Shown one piece after another: positions 34,923 to 47,581 of a DNA stretch of 64,000 nt. The notes under the pieces were generated by a model. It did no database searches, had not been told where the DNA came from, and saw only the letters and a list, made by a program, of their open reading frames with translations. Position numbers and translations under genes: made by a program. Numbering within the stretch: the first letter of the stretch is position 1; every line of letters starts with the position of its first letter. Origin of the DNA: Anolis sagrei (Eukaryota > Chordata > Lepidosauria > Squamata > Anolidae); the NCBI RefSeq assembly GCF_037176765.1, contig NC_090034.1:91287000-91350999 (forward strand), read 5' to 3'.

Positions 34923-35671
34923 TCACTGTGGAATATTTACAAAGTCAAATGCAGCAAATCTTTATTGTTAAATACCAAGGTTAATCAATTGTGATTATTA
35001 ATTTACTACATGATTTCTAGCCAAGCCTATATGGCAAATTTCAGGGTGACATACAATGAATAAAATTATTTTAAAAAATTAAAACTAAAAAGTTAATCAA
35101 TTTAAGCAAGGTAAGCCAATTGTGTGGTGGAGCATCCAGCCCATATTCACCTAAAAGTTCTCACTTATAGATTTTGACATGTCTGAAATTGCACAATCTC
35201 ATTATTAGCAACATCTTGGTTAATTTTAAGCCAATGTTTTGCTACTGTCTGTGGTTTTGGAGGGACATTTTAGGGATTCTACGAGACCGTGGGGTGATTT
35301 GCCAATTTAGGGACAGTTTTTTGGGAAGTTGCCTGAACGTTGACCCCATTTTCTAATGTGGGAGTTTGGGGTCTCTGCGGGGGTGTTCAGAGACCATGTT
35401 TGAGGATACATAGGGCCATAAGTGGCCCATCTTGATTTAAACAGTGCAAAAGAAATAAACATAAATAAAATAAAATGTATTATCTGAAACATAGTTTTAT
35501 ATTGTTTTAAATTAAGCCATTAAGACTTAAACATTTGAGTCAGATCCAGGAATCTTAGTGAGTAGGAACAGGTTTAACCTGATGAACTTTGGTTGCTTAT
35601 CCCAAGAATGTATCTTCATTCGTTTTTTAAAAATCAAGATTTCTCTTTTCTCTCCACCCCATCTTTTCCAG

Positions 35672-35695
35672 AAATTGCATACCTGTCTGAAACAA
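35672..35695 (+). other. Possible 3'-UTR exon 16 of gene 1
   Basis: Acceptor CATCTTTTCCAG; possible donor GTAAAA at 35696. Noncoding position after the stop, so frame gives no support. It might instead run on into the next segment. Confidence 0.4.
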
Positions 35696-35757
35696 GTAAA
35701 ATTTGAAGACTAAAGTAACTTCTCAAGCCAATAACAACTGCATTTGTTTTCTTTCAG

Positions 35758-35945
35758 CTATAAAGTTTGCAAAATTATCAGTGGCTATTCTACTTCAAGA
35801 GAATACAGCATACAATGTTAGTAAATTCTGAATAGGTGGCAGAAAAATGAACGGATTTTTAATTCGGATTTCTTATTAGAACTTGCTGCTTCTTTTTCAT
35901 CCAGAAAAATGTTTCAAGAAAATATTAATAAAGATTAGTTATGAT
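35758..35945 (+). other. Terminal 3'-UTR exon of gene 1
   Basis: Acceptor TTGTTTTCTTTCAG before 35758. An AATAAA lies about 170 bases on, so cleavage is expected near 35945. The part from about 35871 on is present again at 59819. Confidence 0.55.
35927..35932 (+). terminator. Poly(A) signal of gene 1
   Basis: AATAAA in AT-rich sequence after the predicted terminal exon acceptor. Confidence 0.55.
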
Positions 35946-36036
35946 TGGAAGCACACACATGCTTAGTTATTTGCATGAGGTTTGATGCTGTAGAAATCTT
36001 TAACTGTGTTGATAAATGTAGACTGACATCTTTTGT

Positions 36037-36345
36037 GGGGGGCAGGGGGGGCAATGGATATCTGGCCAAGAGGTTGATGGTTCAAATCAGGAGAGTGGGG
36101 TGAACTTCTACTGTTAGCTCCAGTTTCTGCCAACCTAACAGTTCGAAAACATGCAAATGTGAGTAGATCAATAGATACCGCTCCAGCATGAAGGTAACAG
36201 TGCTCCATGCAGTCATACTGGCTACATGGCCTTGGAGGAATCTATGGACAATACTGGCTCTTCGGCTTAGAAATGGAGATGAGCACCAACCCCCAGAGTC
36301 AGACACAACTAGACTTAATGTCAGGGGAAAACCTTTACCTTTACA
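36037..36345 (+). mobile_element. Sauria-type SINE in segmental copy A
   Basis: Tail GACACAACTAGACTTAATG; also present in copy B at 59990. Confidence 0.7.
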
Positions 36346-36357
36346 TATGGACCTCAG

Positions 36358-36841
36358 CAGGGCCGTAGCCAGAAAAAAAATTCGGGGAGGGTTGAAAATT
36401 TGGGGGGGGGGTTGAAAATTGGGGGGGGGAGGGAGTTGAAACCTGCCTCCTAGCCCACGCTGAAGCCAAGAGCACAGCGGGGGGCAGAGCAGCCTTCAAT
36501 AGCCTGCAGCTCTGCCCCTGTCAACCACCTCCACCACATCTGGCCTCCTTAATGAGAGCATCCAACACCCTCCCCCTCCCCAACTTGGTTGCTTCGCTAC
36601 ATCGGCTATTGCTGCAAGTAATGACAGTGTGAATAAATTGTCAATATTTGCTTGAGTTAGTGCTTGCAGTTCTGGAGGGACTCTTAATTTTTTGCATCTC
36701 ATAGACTTAGCATGGGGATTTGGTTAGCCAATTAAAATTCATGAGTAAACCAGGTTTTTTTTAACCTGAAAATTTTCAGGGGGGGGGGAGGGTTGAACCC
36801 CTAACCTCCCCCCCCCCCCCCCCCCCCCCACTACAGGCCTG
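36358..36841. mobile_element. G/C-run MITE, long variant (484 bp)
   Basis: Ends CAGGGCCGTAGCCAG and CTACAGGCCTG; perfect target duplication GACCTCAG (36350-36357, 36842-36849). The paralogous site near 60288 is empty. Confidence 0.85.
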
Positions 36842-37348
36842 GACCTCAGGTATTGGTCTGGTACAAGTCCAATAAACCATGGACACTAAAACAATTGTGA
36901 AGATGATTGGAAAATGCATTTTGAAACACCTGGAGGGCACAGATTCTGGAAGGAGAAAGCTAGCATGGTGCACTTGTTTGAATGTTGAACTATAACTTAG
37001 AAGACCAGGGTTTGATTTCTTGTTTGACTATGGATATCCACTCAGTGACCTTGGTTGAGTCACACACTCTTGATCTCAGAAAACCCTGTGAAAGATCTAT
37101 TTTATAGTAATCCTAAGTTGAAGTCACACGACAAGAGCAACATCAATAACTGCAACATCATTGTTGCATGTTTGGTACAGGATATTAGCAATTAGGTCCC
37201 AACCCACTCAAAGAGAAAGCCATGTCTGTGTTTCATAAAAATTAGATTTTGATGCAAAACTCACATTTTGGTACCAAAACTCCCACACTGTTTTCAAAAT
37301 CCCAGAGGCTTTTAATCAAAAATCATGGTGCTGTTAGTGTTTGGGAAG

Positions 37349-37818
37349 AAAACAAATAGTGTCTATGTTTACTTTAGCTGTTTTTTTTTAAAAGGTTAAC
37401 CTGTGCTTGCAAGGGTTGTGGAATGGCTCATTTCAATTCCCCACACATTTAAGTTCAATTATGAAGATGCCTGTCCCTTGTTCAATTTCAGCCACTTTTT
37501 ACAGGATATTTTTTCTCTCAAAAAATTATGCAGAGCTATTTACTAAGAATATGTGTAAGCACAAACCTAGACATAACCTTCATGGTGGTTTCAGTTTTCC
37601 AACTTCCTCCTTTGGGCCTGAATCCACTTGAAATGGCCATATTCCCATGATTTGTATCAATGGGCAACAATTCTGTCCCTTCAAAAATCATTGAACTACG
37701 ACTTCCCTAACCTCTCACCATTGGTCATGATGGCTTGGGTTGATGGAGCTCACCATCCAATGCATCTCAAAAGCTACAAGTAGCCCATTTGGTTGTAGTA
37801 TCCCATCAAACAAATGTA
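37349..37818. other. Unassigned sequence between the genes
   Basis: No splice-supported exon and no repeat recognised. Confidence 0.4.
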
Positions 37819-38932
37819 AGGCAGTCCCCTAGTTACAAACATTCGACTTACAAACAACTCATAAATGTTAAAGCATGTAAGAAATCATTTAGTGTGTGTG
37901 TGTAAACTGTAAAATAAGATGCATGAAGCTGATTGGTTGAGCTTTGCTGTAGAGATGACAAAGCCTGGGACTTTTGGATATTGTTACGTTTTTGTTCAGG
38001 CTTGAGCTATCCAGGTGCAGACAGAGAGAGGTTTAAAGAGAGAACCACAGAGACAAAATTTGGAGTGTGCTCTTGCTTCATGAGCTGCTGGAGGGGTTTC
38101 TCCACATGGAGAAAGAAAGACCATTTTAAATCTCCCATAAAAGGACATTATGTGAGTCAATGCAACTAATCACTTGTACATATGCTCTGAACTATGAAGA
38201 GTAAACTCGTTCTTTACTGTTCATCTGTGTGGAATATTTCTTTCTCTGATAGGCAGTGTGTGGGATGATCAAATGTGAACTACACATGATTTTCATTTTG
38301 TCACAATAAATGAGGGTGAGATAACAGGAAGTGAGAGAAACCTACCCCTTGGATGGGAAATCCACTCCTGAAAGAGTTATTATCATGGGGAAATGGTGTC
38401 TCTACTGAAGCATTATCACCAATCCTTATTTCCACAAGAAGCCAAATTTTTCAAAATTGAATTTCCACAGGGCCAGAAAGTGAGAAATCTTCTGAACAAG
38501 GGCACCTGGGTGTTAAACTTCCTTATGCTATGCAAAGCTTATTCCTTTATTCTTTTATCCAATTTGACATTGATCCTCTCCTATGGCTTCAAGCAAATCT
38601 GACATTTGTCAAAATATATGATCCTGTGTTATTCTCTTCCATTTCTCCCTGAATAGCTTAAATTCAGATAATATTTTGACTGGCATTTTAGCAATTAAAT
38701 TTTGTAGCAGTGTCATTCGGGTTGCTAGCCCTTGTGACCCTATAGCCACTTGTCCTTCCATCAGTTCCAGGGCTCAGTCCCAACTGCTGGTGGATGAGAC
38801 ACGATGGAACTGTGCAAAGTATCAAGATATGATTGGAGTTACACCTAAATTGTACCTGTTCCAACTTACAAATTCAAATTAAGAACAAACCCACAGAACC
38901 GACCTTGTTCTTAACTAGAGGACTGCCTTTAT
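37819..38932. mobile_element. Possible DNA element with AGGCAGTCC inverted ends
   Basis: Left AAGGCAGTCCCCTAGTTA and right TTAACTAGAGGACTGCCTT are inverted matches, next to TA. The 1.1-kb interior shows no transposase. Confidence 0.45.
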
Positions 38933-39106
38933 ATCATACATATGATGTTGTACTAGTGTGTAAATGTGTGCGTGCTTATGACTGTATGTATTGACAGAGA
39001 AAACATTAGCTAATTATCACTTTAAAAAAAACTACTCTGAAGGAATTCAGAACTCATCAACAAAAACCATTAATGGTCGGAGCTTATTTGATGCAGCAAA
39101 GCCTAT

Positions 39107-39652
39107 TAGGCCTGGGTAACAACGGAAAAATTTGTTTCTAAAATCGATTCGTTTTTTGGGTTTTTTTGCGTTTCGATATTTAAAAGAATTCCGAATTTTT
39201 TCTTTTAAAAAGTTCGATATTTACGAAATTTCGTAAATGTTAAAAAAATTATGAAACATTAACTAAACAAATACGAAACAATAAAGAATCGATTCGTTAA
39301 TGGTGGACGCGACCGCGCAATACGCTAAAAAACCTCCAAATGGGACAGGGGGAACTTCTGAAGCTTCCCTCTCCCTCTGTTGTTGACTGTTGGTGTGATA
39401 TTATAATTTTTTTTCACTAATTAAACAAAAAACAACTATAAAACTTGCCCCAGACATGCGGAAATAATAACGAAACGACCTCAAACCGATAACAAAACGA
39501 ATACATAACGAATCCGAAGCATTTACAAAATGGATTTAAAAATTTGTTTCGTTTTTAAGTTGCTCCAGAATGGTTCGTTATCGCTTCGTTATAAAAAAAA
39601 TAACGAATTTTTAACGAATTACGAACTAACGAAATGAAACCACCCAGCCCTA
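39107..39652. mobile_element. hAT MITE rich in TTCGTTA, copy 3 (546 bp)
   Basis: Same ends as the copies at 6323 and 10709; target duplications AAGCCTAT (39099-39106) and CTGCCTAT (39653-39660), 6 of 8 matching. Confidence 0.83.
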
Positions 39653-40037
39653 CTGCCTATAATCAATAGGGGTGTGCAAAATATCATTTTGGTGTCCTGG
39701 ATTCTGGAGATTTGGGGGATTAAGCTATCTAATCACTGTAAACGAGCTTGGCCCCACTTTTCCCAGCATAAGTACTTTTAAATGTGAAGTGCCTTCCTGC
39801 ACAATGTCTTTACTTTGGCTGTGCATCGATAGCTGCATGATTTCCATGCCACCTCCCATGGCCTCCCTGGCCAGGCATCCACACTGCAGAGCCCATGTGG
39901 CTTTGTAGATTTCATGCAGTTTGTCACCATTTAATGGCACTAGACTGGCAGAAATTGACAGGCTGCCAGTATCAAATTGGATCTGTTTGAAACATTTGAT
40001 AAAAATTAAACATAGTCAAGATCAATACCATTTGTAT

Positions 40038-40043
40038 TTTATT
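40038..40043 (-). terminator. Poly(A) signal of gene 2
   Basis: AATAAA on the minus strand, about 235 bases after the predicted stop. Gene 1's signal points toward it from 4.1 kb away. Confidence 0.5.
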
Positions 40044-40273
40044 TTGGGTTAAACGTTTGGCAATCAATGAGACAGGAATGGAGAAATTAATTGTCCCTAG
40101 TCCTCCACTACTAAGATAACAATCTTATTTTGTGTTACAGAAATAGCTAGATTGTAATTTTACATTTTGCAATTTTCTGGTTTTTGATTTCCTTGTACAA
40201 GAGAGTAGTACATAATGCATTAGAATAGGTAGCCTCCACCATCATGGTTCGGAGTCTCCAGGGTTGTGTTTTC

Positions 40274-40282
40274 TTATTTGGC
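40274..40282 (-). CDS. Gene 2 exon 15: two codons and stop
   Basis: Acceptor CTTATTTCTAG, then GCC AAA TAA (Ala, Lys, stop) in phase 0. The rest of the exon is 3' UTR, running about 250 bases to an AATAAA. Confidence 0.55.
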   Translation of the reverse strand, partial: AK

Positions 40283-43200
40283 CTAGAAATAAGAAAACAA
40301 GAGAAAGATACTTTGAAATTTCTCCAACAAACTAATATTAACAGCATTTTTGGCAGATTGTGGGCAGGTAAAGCTCAGTATTTTAATTCACAGGCATCAA
40401 ATAATTAGATCTCAAAAGCTATAGTGATGCCATGCCACTAAAAATTTGGTCCATGAACACTTATGTTACCAACATCTTCCTCTCTGTTAGTTTCTGGCGG
40501 GGGGGGGGGGGGGGGGTCAGTTATCCATTAAATTTGAGATAACGAAGCACGTTTGAGACTGAAGGTGTACCTACACTGTACAATTACTGCAGTTTGACAC
40601 CACTTGAACTGTCATGGTTTAATGTTATAGATAGGCATGGACAAACTTCGGCCCTCCAGGTGTCGGCTGTTAGGAATTGTGGGAATTGAAGTCCAAAACA
40701 CTCAGAGAGCTGAAGTTTGCCAATGCCTGCTACAGATTCATGGGAACTGTAGTTTTACAGAGTCTTTAGCGCTTTTTTGCCAAAGTGCTAGTGTCTCACC
40801 AAACTACAACTCCCCTAATCCATAGCATTGACCTATGGCAGTTCAAGTGGTGTCAAGCTGTACTGATTCTACAGTGTAGATGCACTCTAAGAGAACAAAG
40901 TCCATTATTTTTGTAGAACTGTGGGCAAATGTTGACTTATTGGAGAAAGAAGACATGAAAGACTGAGAAACCCATATGAATAAATAAATTATATACTGCA
41001 CTGGCGATATCAAGAGTCTAGAGGACAAAAACAAAGATTTTCTCTTTAAAAAGAGGAATAAAGCAATGCAAGAACCACAACAACTTCAACAACAATAACA
41101 AACCTACCCTACCCCCCCCCCCCCCCAAATTTCTAGATGCCAGGAGGCCTTCCGGAGCAGCATAATGGAAGTACGTTAAGTTACTGGGAGGGCATTTAGA
41201 CACGCCTGGGTTTTGGGAGAGGTGTGGGGACGAAAACCCATGCTGCAGCATGGTTTTTTCCCAAGTGTGGTTCTTGAAGCATGCTTTTGGAAGCATCCTC
41301 AGTCTTCTCAGGACTAACCAACAAGATTCATGTAAAACATAAAAGTAACAGACTATTTCACAGTATTACCAGTAATAAGAAATGCTCATTCATTATAATG
41401 TATACTTACTCCAGCGGTAACATCACCAGTCTAAAGACAAAAACAAAGATTTGTTACTTCCTCTTTGAAAAGGGGAATTAAGAAATGCAAAATCAATCAC
41501 AACAACTTCAACAACAATAACAAACCTCAGCTGCCCCTCCCAATTTCTACATGCCAGGAGGCCTGCCGAAGCAGCATAATGGAGGCTCAGTAAGTTACTG
41601 GGAGGGCATCTAGACACGGCCGGGTTTTGGGAGAAGTGTAGGGAGAAAAACCCATGCTGAAGCGGGTTTTTTTAACCCGCCTCAGCATGTTTTTTTCCTC
41701 AGTGTGGAAGCATCCTCAATCAACTCTTCTTAGGACTAACCAACAAGATTAATCTAAAACAAGAAAGAATCTGACTTTTCCACAGTATTTACCGGTAATA
41801 ATAAATACTCATTCATAATAATATGTACTTACTTCAGGGTTGACCACAGTGTCCTGGAGGACAAAAATAAAGATTTGTTACCTGCTCTTTAAAAAAGGGG
41901 AATAAAGCAATGCAAAATCAATCACAACAACTTCAACAACAATAACAAACCCCAGCTAGCCCCCCCCCCCCCCAATTTCTAGATGCCAGGAGGCCTGCCA
42001 GAGCAGCATAATGGAGGCTCAGTAAGTTACTGGGAGGCCATCTAGACACGCCCGGGTTTTGGAAGAGGTGTAGGGAGAAAAACCCATGCTGAAGCGGGTT
42101 TTTTTTAACCCGCCTCAGCATGGTTTTTTCCTCAGTGTGAAAGCATCCTCAATCAACTCTTCTTAGGACTAACCAACAAGATTGATCTAAAACAAGAAAG
42201 AAACGGACTTTTCCACAGTTTTTACCGATAATAAGAAATACTCATTCATAATAATATGTACTTACTTCAGGGTTGACCACAGTGTCCTGGAGGACAAAAA
42301 CAAAGATTTGTTACTTGCTCTTTAAAAAGGGGGAATAAAGCAATGCAAAATCAATCACAACAACTTCAACAACAATAACAAACCCCAGCTAGCGCCCCCC
42401 CCCCCCAATTTCTACAGACCAGGAGGCAGGCCCGTAGCCAGGATTTCAATTCGGGGGGGGGGGGGGCTGAGTTTGTTTCGGGGGGGGGGAGGCTGAGTCT
42501 GAGTGAAAGAGGGTCTAGCCTAGCAAACCTTTTGTATAGTTACCCCAATACCGCCATGCATATGGGATATATTGAGCATGGTGATCAGATCATGATATGA
42601 ATAAACATAATAGTTCAAATAATGCACCAGTAAGGCCTTTTAGCAAACCACCATGGGGGGGGGGGGGGGGACTGAAGCCCCCCAAGCCCCCCCCCCCTCC
42701 GGCTACATGCCTGCCAGGAGACCTGCCGGAGCAGCATAATGGAGGCTCGATAACTTACTGGGAGTGCATCTTGACATGCCTAGATATTGGGAGGGGTGTA
42801 GGGACAAAAACCCATGTTGAAGTGGGTTTTTTTTTTTTTACCCTCATCATTGTGATCTTTTCCCCAGTGTGGAAGCATCCTCAATCAACTCTTTTCAGGA
42901 TTAACCAACAAGATTCATGTAAAACATGAAAGTAACAGACTATTTCACAGTATTACCAGTAATAAGAAATACTCATTCATTATAATGTATACTTACTCCA
43001 GCGGCAACATCACCAGTCTAAAGACAAAAACAAAGATTAGTTACTTCCTCTTTGAAAAGGGGAATTAAGCAATGCAAAATCAATCACAACAACTTCAACA
43101 ACAATAACAAACCCCAGCTAGCCCCCCCCCCCCCCCGCCCCAAATTTCTACATGCCAGGAGGCGTGCCGAAGCAGCATAATGGAGGCTTGGTAAGTTACT

Positions 43201-46200
43201 GGGAGACCATCTAGACACGCCTGGGTTTTGGGAGAGGTGTAGGGACAAAAACCCATGCCACTTCATCGTGATTTTTCCCCCAGTGTGGAAGCACTGGTCT
43301 ACTCTTCTCAAGACCAACCAACAACATTCATGTAGAACAAGAAAGAAAATACAACTGCAACAACAATAACAATAACTAGGTTCTTGTGGGTTTTTTCGGG
43401 CTATAGAGCCATGTTCTAGAGGCATTTCTCCTGACGTTTCACCTGCATCTATGGCAAGCATCCTCAGAGGTGTGAGGTCTGTTGGAAGTAGGAAAAATGG
43501 GTTTATATATCTGTGGAATGGCTGGGGTGGGGCAAGGAGCTCTTCCCTGCTGCAGTTAGGTGTGAATGTTTAGCTGATCACCTTCATTAGCATTTGAAGG
43601 CCTGCCTGAGCCTGGGAAAATCTGTTACTGGGAGGTGTTAATCTGTGCCTGGTTTTTTCCTCTCTGTTGTTTAGCTGTTATAATTTTAGAGTTTTTTAAT
43701 ACTGGTAGCCAGATTTTGTTCATTTTCACGGTCTCTTCCTTTCTGTTGAAATTGTCCACATGCTTGTGGATTTCAATGGCTTCTCTGTGTAGTCTGACAT
43801 GGTGGTTGTTCGTGTGGTCCAGCATTTCTGTGTTCTCAGCTATCATATTATTACCGTAGCTTCTGTAGTTTCTTTTCCGTGTTGAGTACACAGAATATAA
43901 AACTTAATCGGTTGTCCATAGTCTTTAAGTATAACTTTACGCACTGAATTCCACAAGTCATACTTCTCTACTAAAGTCTAAACAGCAACATGCATCCACC
44001 TCCACTAAGGTCTAAAAGCAAGCTGAATACAAACTGGAGTCATATATCTGAAGCCCCTCCCACTCCAAACAGATAAAGTAAAACTGGCAAAATGTACACA
44101 CAATATAATTTGACAATTATACACATTTACAAACAATTAGTGGAGGATTGGGGTCCTTCCACACAGCTCTGTATCCCAGAATATAAAGGCAGAAAATCCC
44201 ACATTATCTGACTGTGGACTCAGATAACCCAGTTCAAAGCAGATATAGTGGGATTTTCTGCCTTGAAATACTGGGATATAGGGCTGTGTGGGAGGGCTCT
44301 TGGAAGGTTGCTATTTCGAACAATATCAACAAATCAGACTGATGATTATACAAACTACAGAGCACTTATGTGAGGTGAGAGTATTCTTTCACTGACTTTT
44401 GTAGGTATTTGCTATGTAGATGCTGCAGTTTGAAGCTAATCTCAACGTACATTAAATTGTCAATGTATATGGGGCCAAAGACAAAATATGAAAACAAAGG
44501 GAGAGGAAAGTGAACATAACAAGAGAACTGGGAGAGCAGCCTGGGAAGATGCTAATGGGGTTTGAAACGTATTTCCATATTTCGTGACTCTTTGGCTTGG
44601 TGTACACTGTCGTATCCCAAACTGGCCCAAAAGTCACTCCTCTGTGTCTGGTTTTAGCCCATGCTACCAAAAGTGGCAGAGTACCCCAGAGGTTCCCTGG
44701 AGTACAGGTGTCCATTCTGTAAGCTGAACTAAGTTCATCCCAACTGGACCATCAAGGCTCCACTCCACCACTGCCCTGGTTTGGAAGCAGAGAGGTGGAA
44801 ACACCTCTGCAGAATCTGTGGCCGGCCCAAAGCAGCAATGTGTCAAATGTGTCAAATCAGTCTGTGTAGATGGCTGCCTTCCTCCCAGAGCCCACATGGC
44901 CCAAGGGAAGACTATCTCCTACCTTCCTGGATATCCCTCCATATTCTTTTAAATGACAACAACAAAAGCACCGTGGCAAAATGTAGGTCTGTAGCTTTAC
45001 GATTATCATCAGGATCATCGAGGAGGCCAATTTCTTCAAATGTTCAAAGAAATTATGTTTGTGTATTTTTGGAAATCTATACAATTTTAAGGTTGTGATG
45101 CATTCCATGTAAGAAAAAATAACAGCTTTTTCCACAGTTATCAATTGCAAATAGTGATGGCATATACTCACCCCTCCTCCACCACCTCCGCCCTGAAATT
45201 TTTTTAAAAGGTATCCATTATTTGTCAAGGTATCCATTATTTGTCAAAACAAACAGCAGGGCAAAAGGAAAATAAGTCCTTTAAACAAAAAGATCCTCAA
45301 AGATTGATTGACTCTCAAGTACTCTCAAATGGATTACTAGTCTGATCTAGATTGGAGCAGTTTCAATTTGGTATTGAAGGGAGTATATTTGCTGTGCAGA
45401 TGATTATATAGGGAAGCTGGGGTTGAGTCTTGTGGTCTGTATGTTGATGATTACACAAACTACAGAGCCCTGATGTGCAGTGAGAGTTGTCTTGCACTCA
45501 CTTTTGTGACTATTTGCTATGTAGATGCTGCAGTTTGAAGCTTACTTCAACATACATAAAATTGTCAATGTAGATGGGGCTAAAGACAAAATATGGAAAC
45601 AAAGGGAGAAGGAAGTGAAAATAAAAAGAGAACTGGGAAGTAGCCTGGGAAGTTGTTAATGGAATTTGAAATGTATTTCCATATTTCGTGACTCTTTGGG
45701 TTAGTATACACTGGCTACGTACCCCAAACCAGGCCAGAAGTCACTCCTGTGTGTCCAGAAAGTGGCTAGGAACTTTCGGCCTTTGGCACTGGAGAAAATG
45801 GGTTATCCTGATTTTAGCCCACGCAATCAAAAATTGCAGAGTGCCTCAGAGGTTCCCTAGAGTAAAGGTGTTTATTTTGGGGGCTAAACCAACTCCATCC
45901 CAACTGGACCATCAAGGCTCCACTCCACCACTGCCATGATTTGGGAGCAGAGAGGTGGAAACACTTCTGCAGAATCTGAGGCCAGCCCAAAGCAGCAATG
46001 TGTCAAATCAGTCTGTGTAGATGGCCGTCTGTCTCCCAGAGCCCACATGGCCCAAGAGAAGACTGGCTCCGACCTTCCTGGATACCCCTCTCTATTCTTT
46101 AAATGTATTTATGTATTTATTTACTTACTTACTTACTGCATTTGTATACCGCCCTTCTCAGCCCTCAAGTAACTCAGGGCTGTTTACAGCAGCAACGATT

Positions 46201-47541
46201 TTATGCCCCCCCCCCCCAAAACCGTAAAACATTTAAAAACATTAACACATAATAAATAAATTAACACATAATAATAAATTAACTCATAATAAATAACAAC
46301 AACAAAAGCATATTTGCAAAATGTAGGTCTGTGCCAGTTTCCTCAAATATTCAAAGGAATTGTTTTTGTGTATTTTTGGAAATCTAGAGGATTTTAAGGT
46401 TGTGGTGTATGAAAGAATGGGGGGATTTTTTCTAACAATCCCAACGCTGTACCATCAAAATGTAAAAGGATTATTATATAAATTCAATTAAGTGTTTGGA
46501 GGCTATTGAGACTTTGCCACCAACACACTATTTTCTGAGGTAATGTTCTGTGATCACTGGCTACCACCACACTTTCAAGGAATATTTAGCTTCTGGATTG
46601 GCAAGAGATTTTTAGTAGCTTAAATGTGCTAAATTCACACTCAGGGCTCAAAACACTGAGGTAAAAACAATTCTGTTAAATAAACGCTGCCACCAATCTT
46701 AAAATTCTGTTTCTCTAAACTGCTATGGAACTATTTCACATAGAGGCACTCTTGAAACAGTTGTTGTTTAACAAAGAACAAAGTTGTTTATTCAATAATA
46801 CACACACTTAAGCTTAACGGTTGCAATAATGAGTTGGAGCGTATGAGTCGCCTTCGGGCTGAGAATGGCGGTATACAAGCAAAGTAAATAAATAAATAAA
46901 TAAATAAATGGTTACTTTAAAAAAAAGAGTTCAATGCTTTTTTCCAAAAAAAACTCTTCACTCCCTCAGGAAACTAGGAGACTTCCCTCTGACTAGAATT
47001 CCTAAAAATCCAAATAGTCCTCTCCCTTGGACCTACCTATTCTCTATACCAGCTATTCTATCTAATAGGTATCTATCTTTACTAACTGACCAACTGTGGC
47101 TTCTTTAACTTCTTCTTTCCTAACTCTCCCAAAGCCCAACTCTTCTTCAACACACCAACCCTGACTCCCCTTTTCAAACACCAGACCCTAACTGAGCTGT
47201 CAGATTTTAAAACGCGCCCTGAAAAGAATTTTTTTCTGCACTCTGGCTAAGCTCCACCCACTCTCTCCCAGCCAATCACAAAAGATCTCCACATTTCCCT
47301 CCAGGCTGCTCCTAAGCTCCGCCCCCTCTAGGAAATGGGTACTCTAAGATGGCTGCCTCCTTGCTCCATCTCATAAAATGGCTGCCAAAATTCCTGGGCC
47401 TACTTTCTGAGCTTTCCCCTGGCATAAAAGGTAGGAAATTCATCCCATGGTGTATTCCATGTAAGAAAAATAACAGCTTTTTTTCATCCGAGCTGCTCCG
47501 AGTCCCTTTTTGGGAGATGAGGTGGGATATAAATACAGTTG

Positions 47542-47581
<40 letters not shown>

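Larger units (their letters stand above)
35871..37348. repeat. Segmental duplication, copy A (gene 1 3' end and flank)
   Basis: Matches 59819-60990 from the ATTCTTATTAGAACTT border, through AATATTAATAAA and the SINE, to GTGCTGTTAGTGTTT. Contains a MITE that copy B lacks. Confidence 0.85.
40981..43265 (-). repeat. Tandem array of five exon-bearing units (about 0.42 kb each) in gene 2
   Basis: Exons 14, 13, 12, 11 and 10 are spaced 413, 423, 433 and 731 bases apart; the last gap is stretched by a 287-bp MITE at 42427-42713. Each unit shares a GT/TT-rich intron motif before the acceptor, a C-run, and a short inverted repeat around AACCCGCTTCAGCATG (minus-strand sense). Confidence 0.8.

Noticed and set aside
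40990-43265. Regular short repeats suggesting a CRISPR-like array
   Set aside because: Units are about 420 bp with exons and insertions, in a vertebrate genome; not direct repeats with spacers.
44664-44897. 77-codon minus ORF in the gene 2 region
   Set aside because: The same sequence recurs near 45.9, 50.7 and 52.9 kb with the frame broken, so it is unit sequence, not a conserved exon.
45535-45590. Minus-strand exon-like segment beginning CCCCATCTACATTG with AG and GT borders
   Set aside because: 34 nt, contains a stop in phase 0, and its sister copy near 44450 lacks the acceptor.
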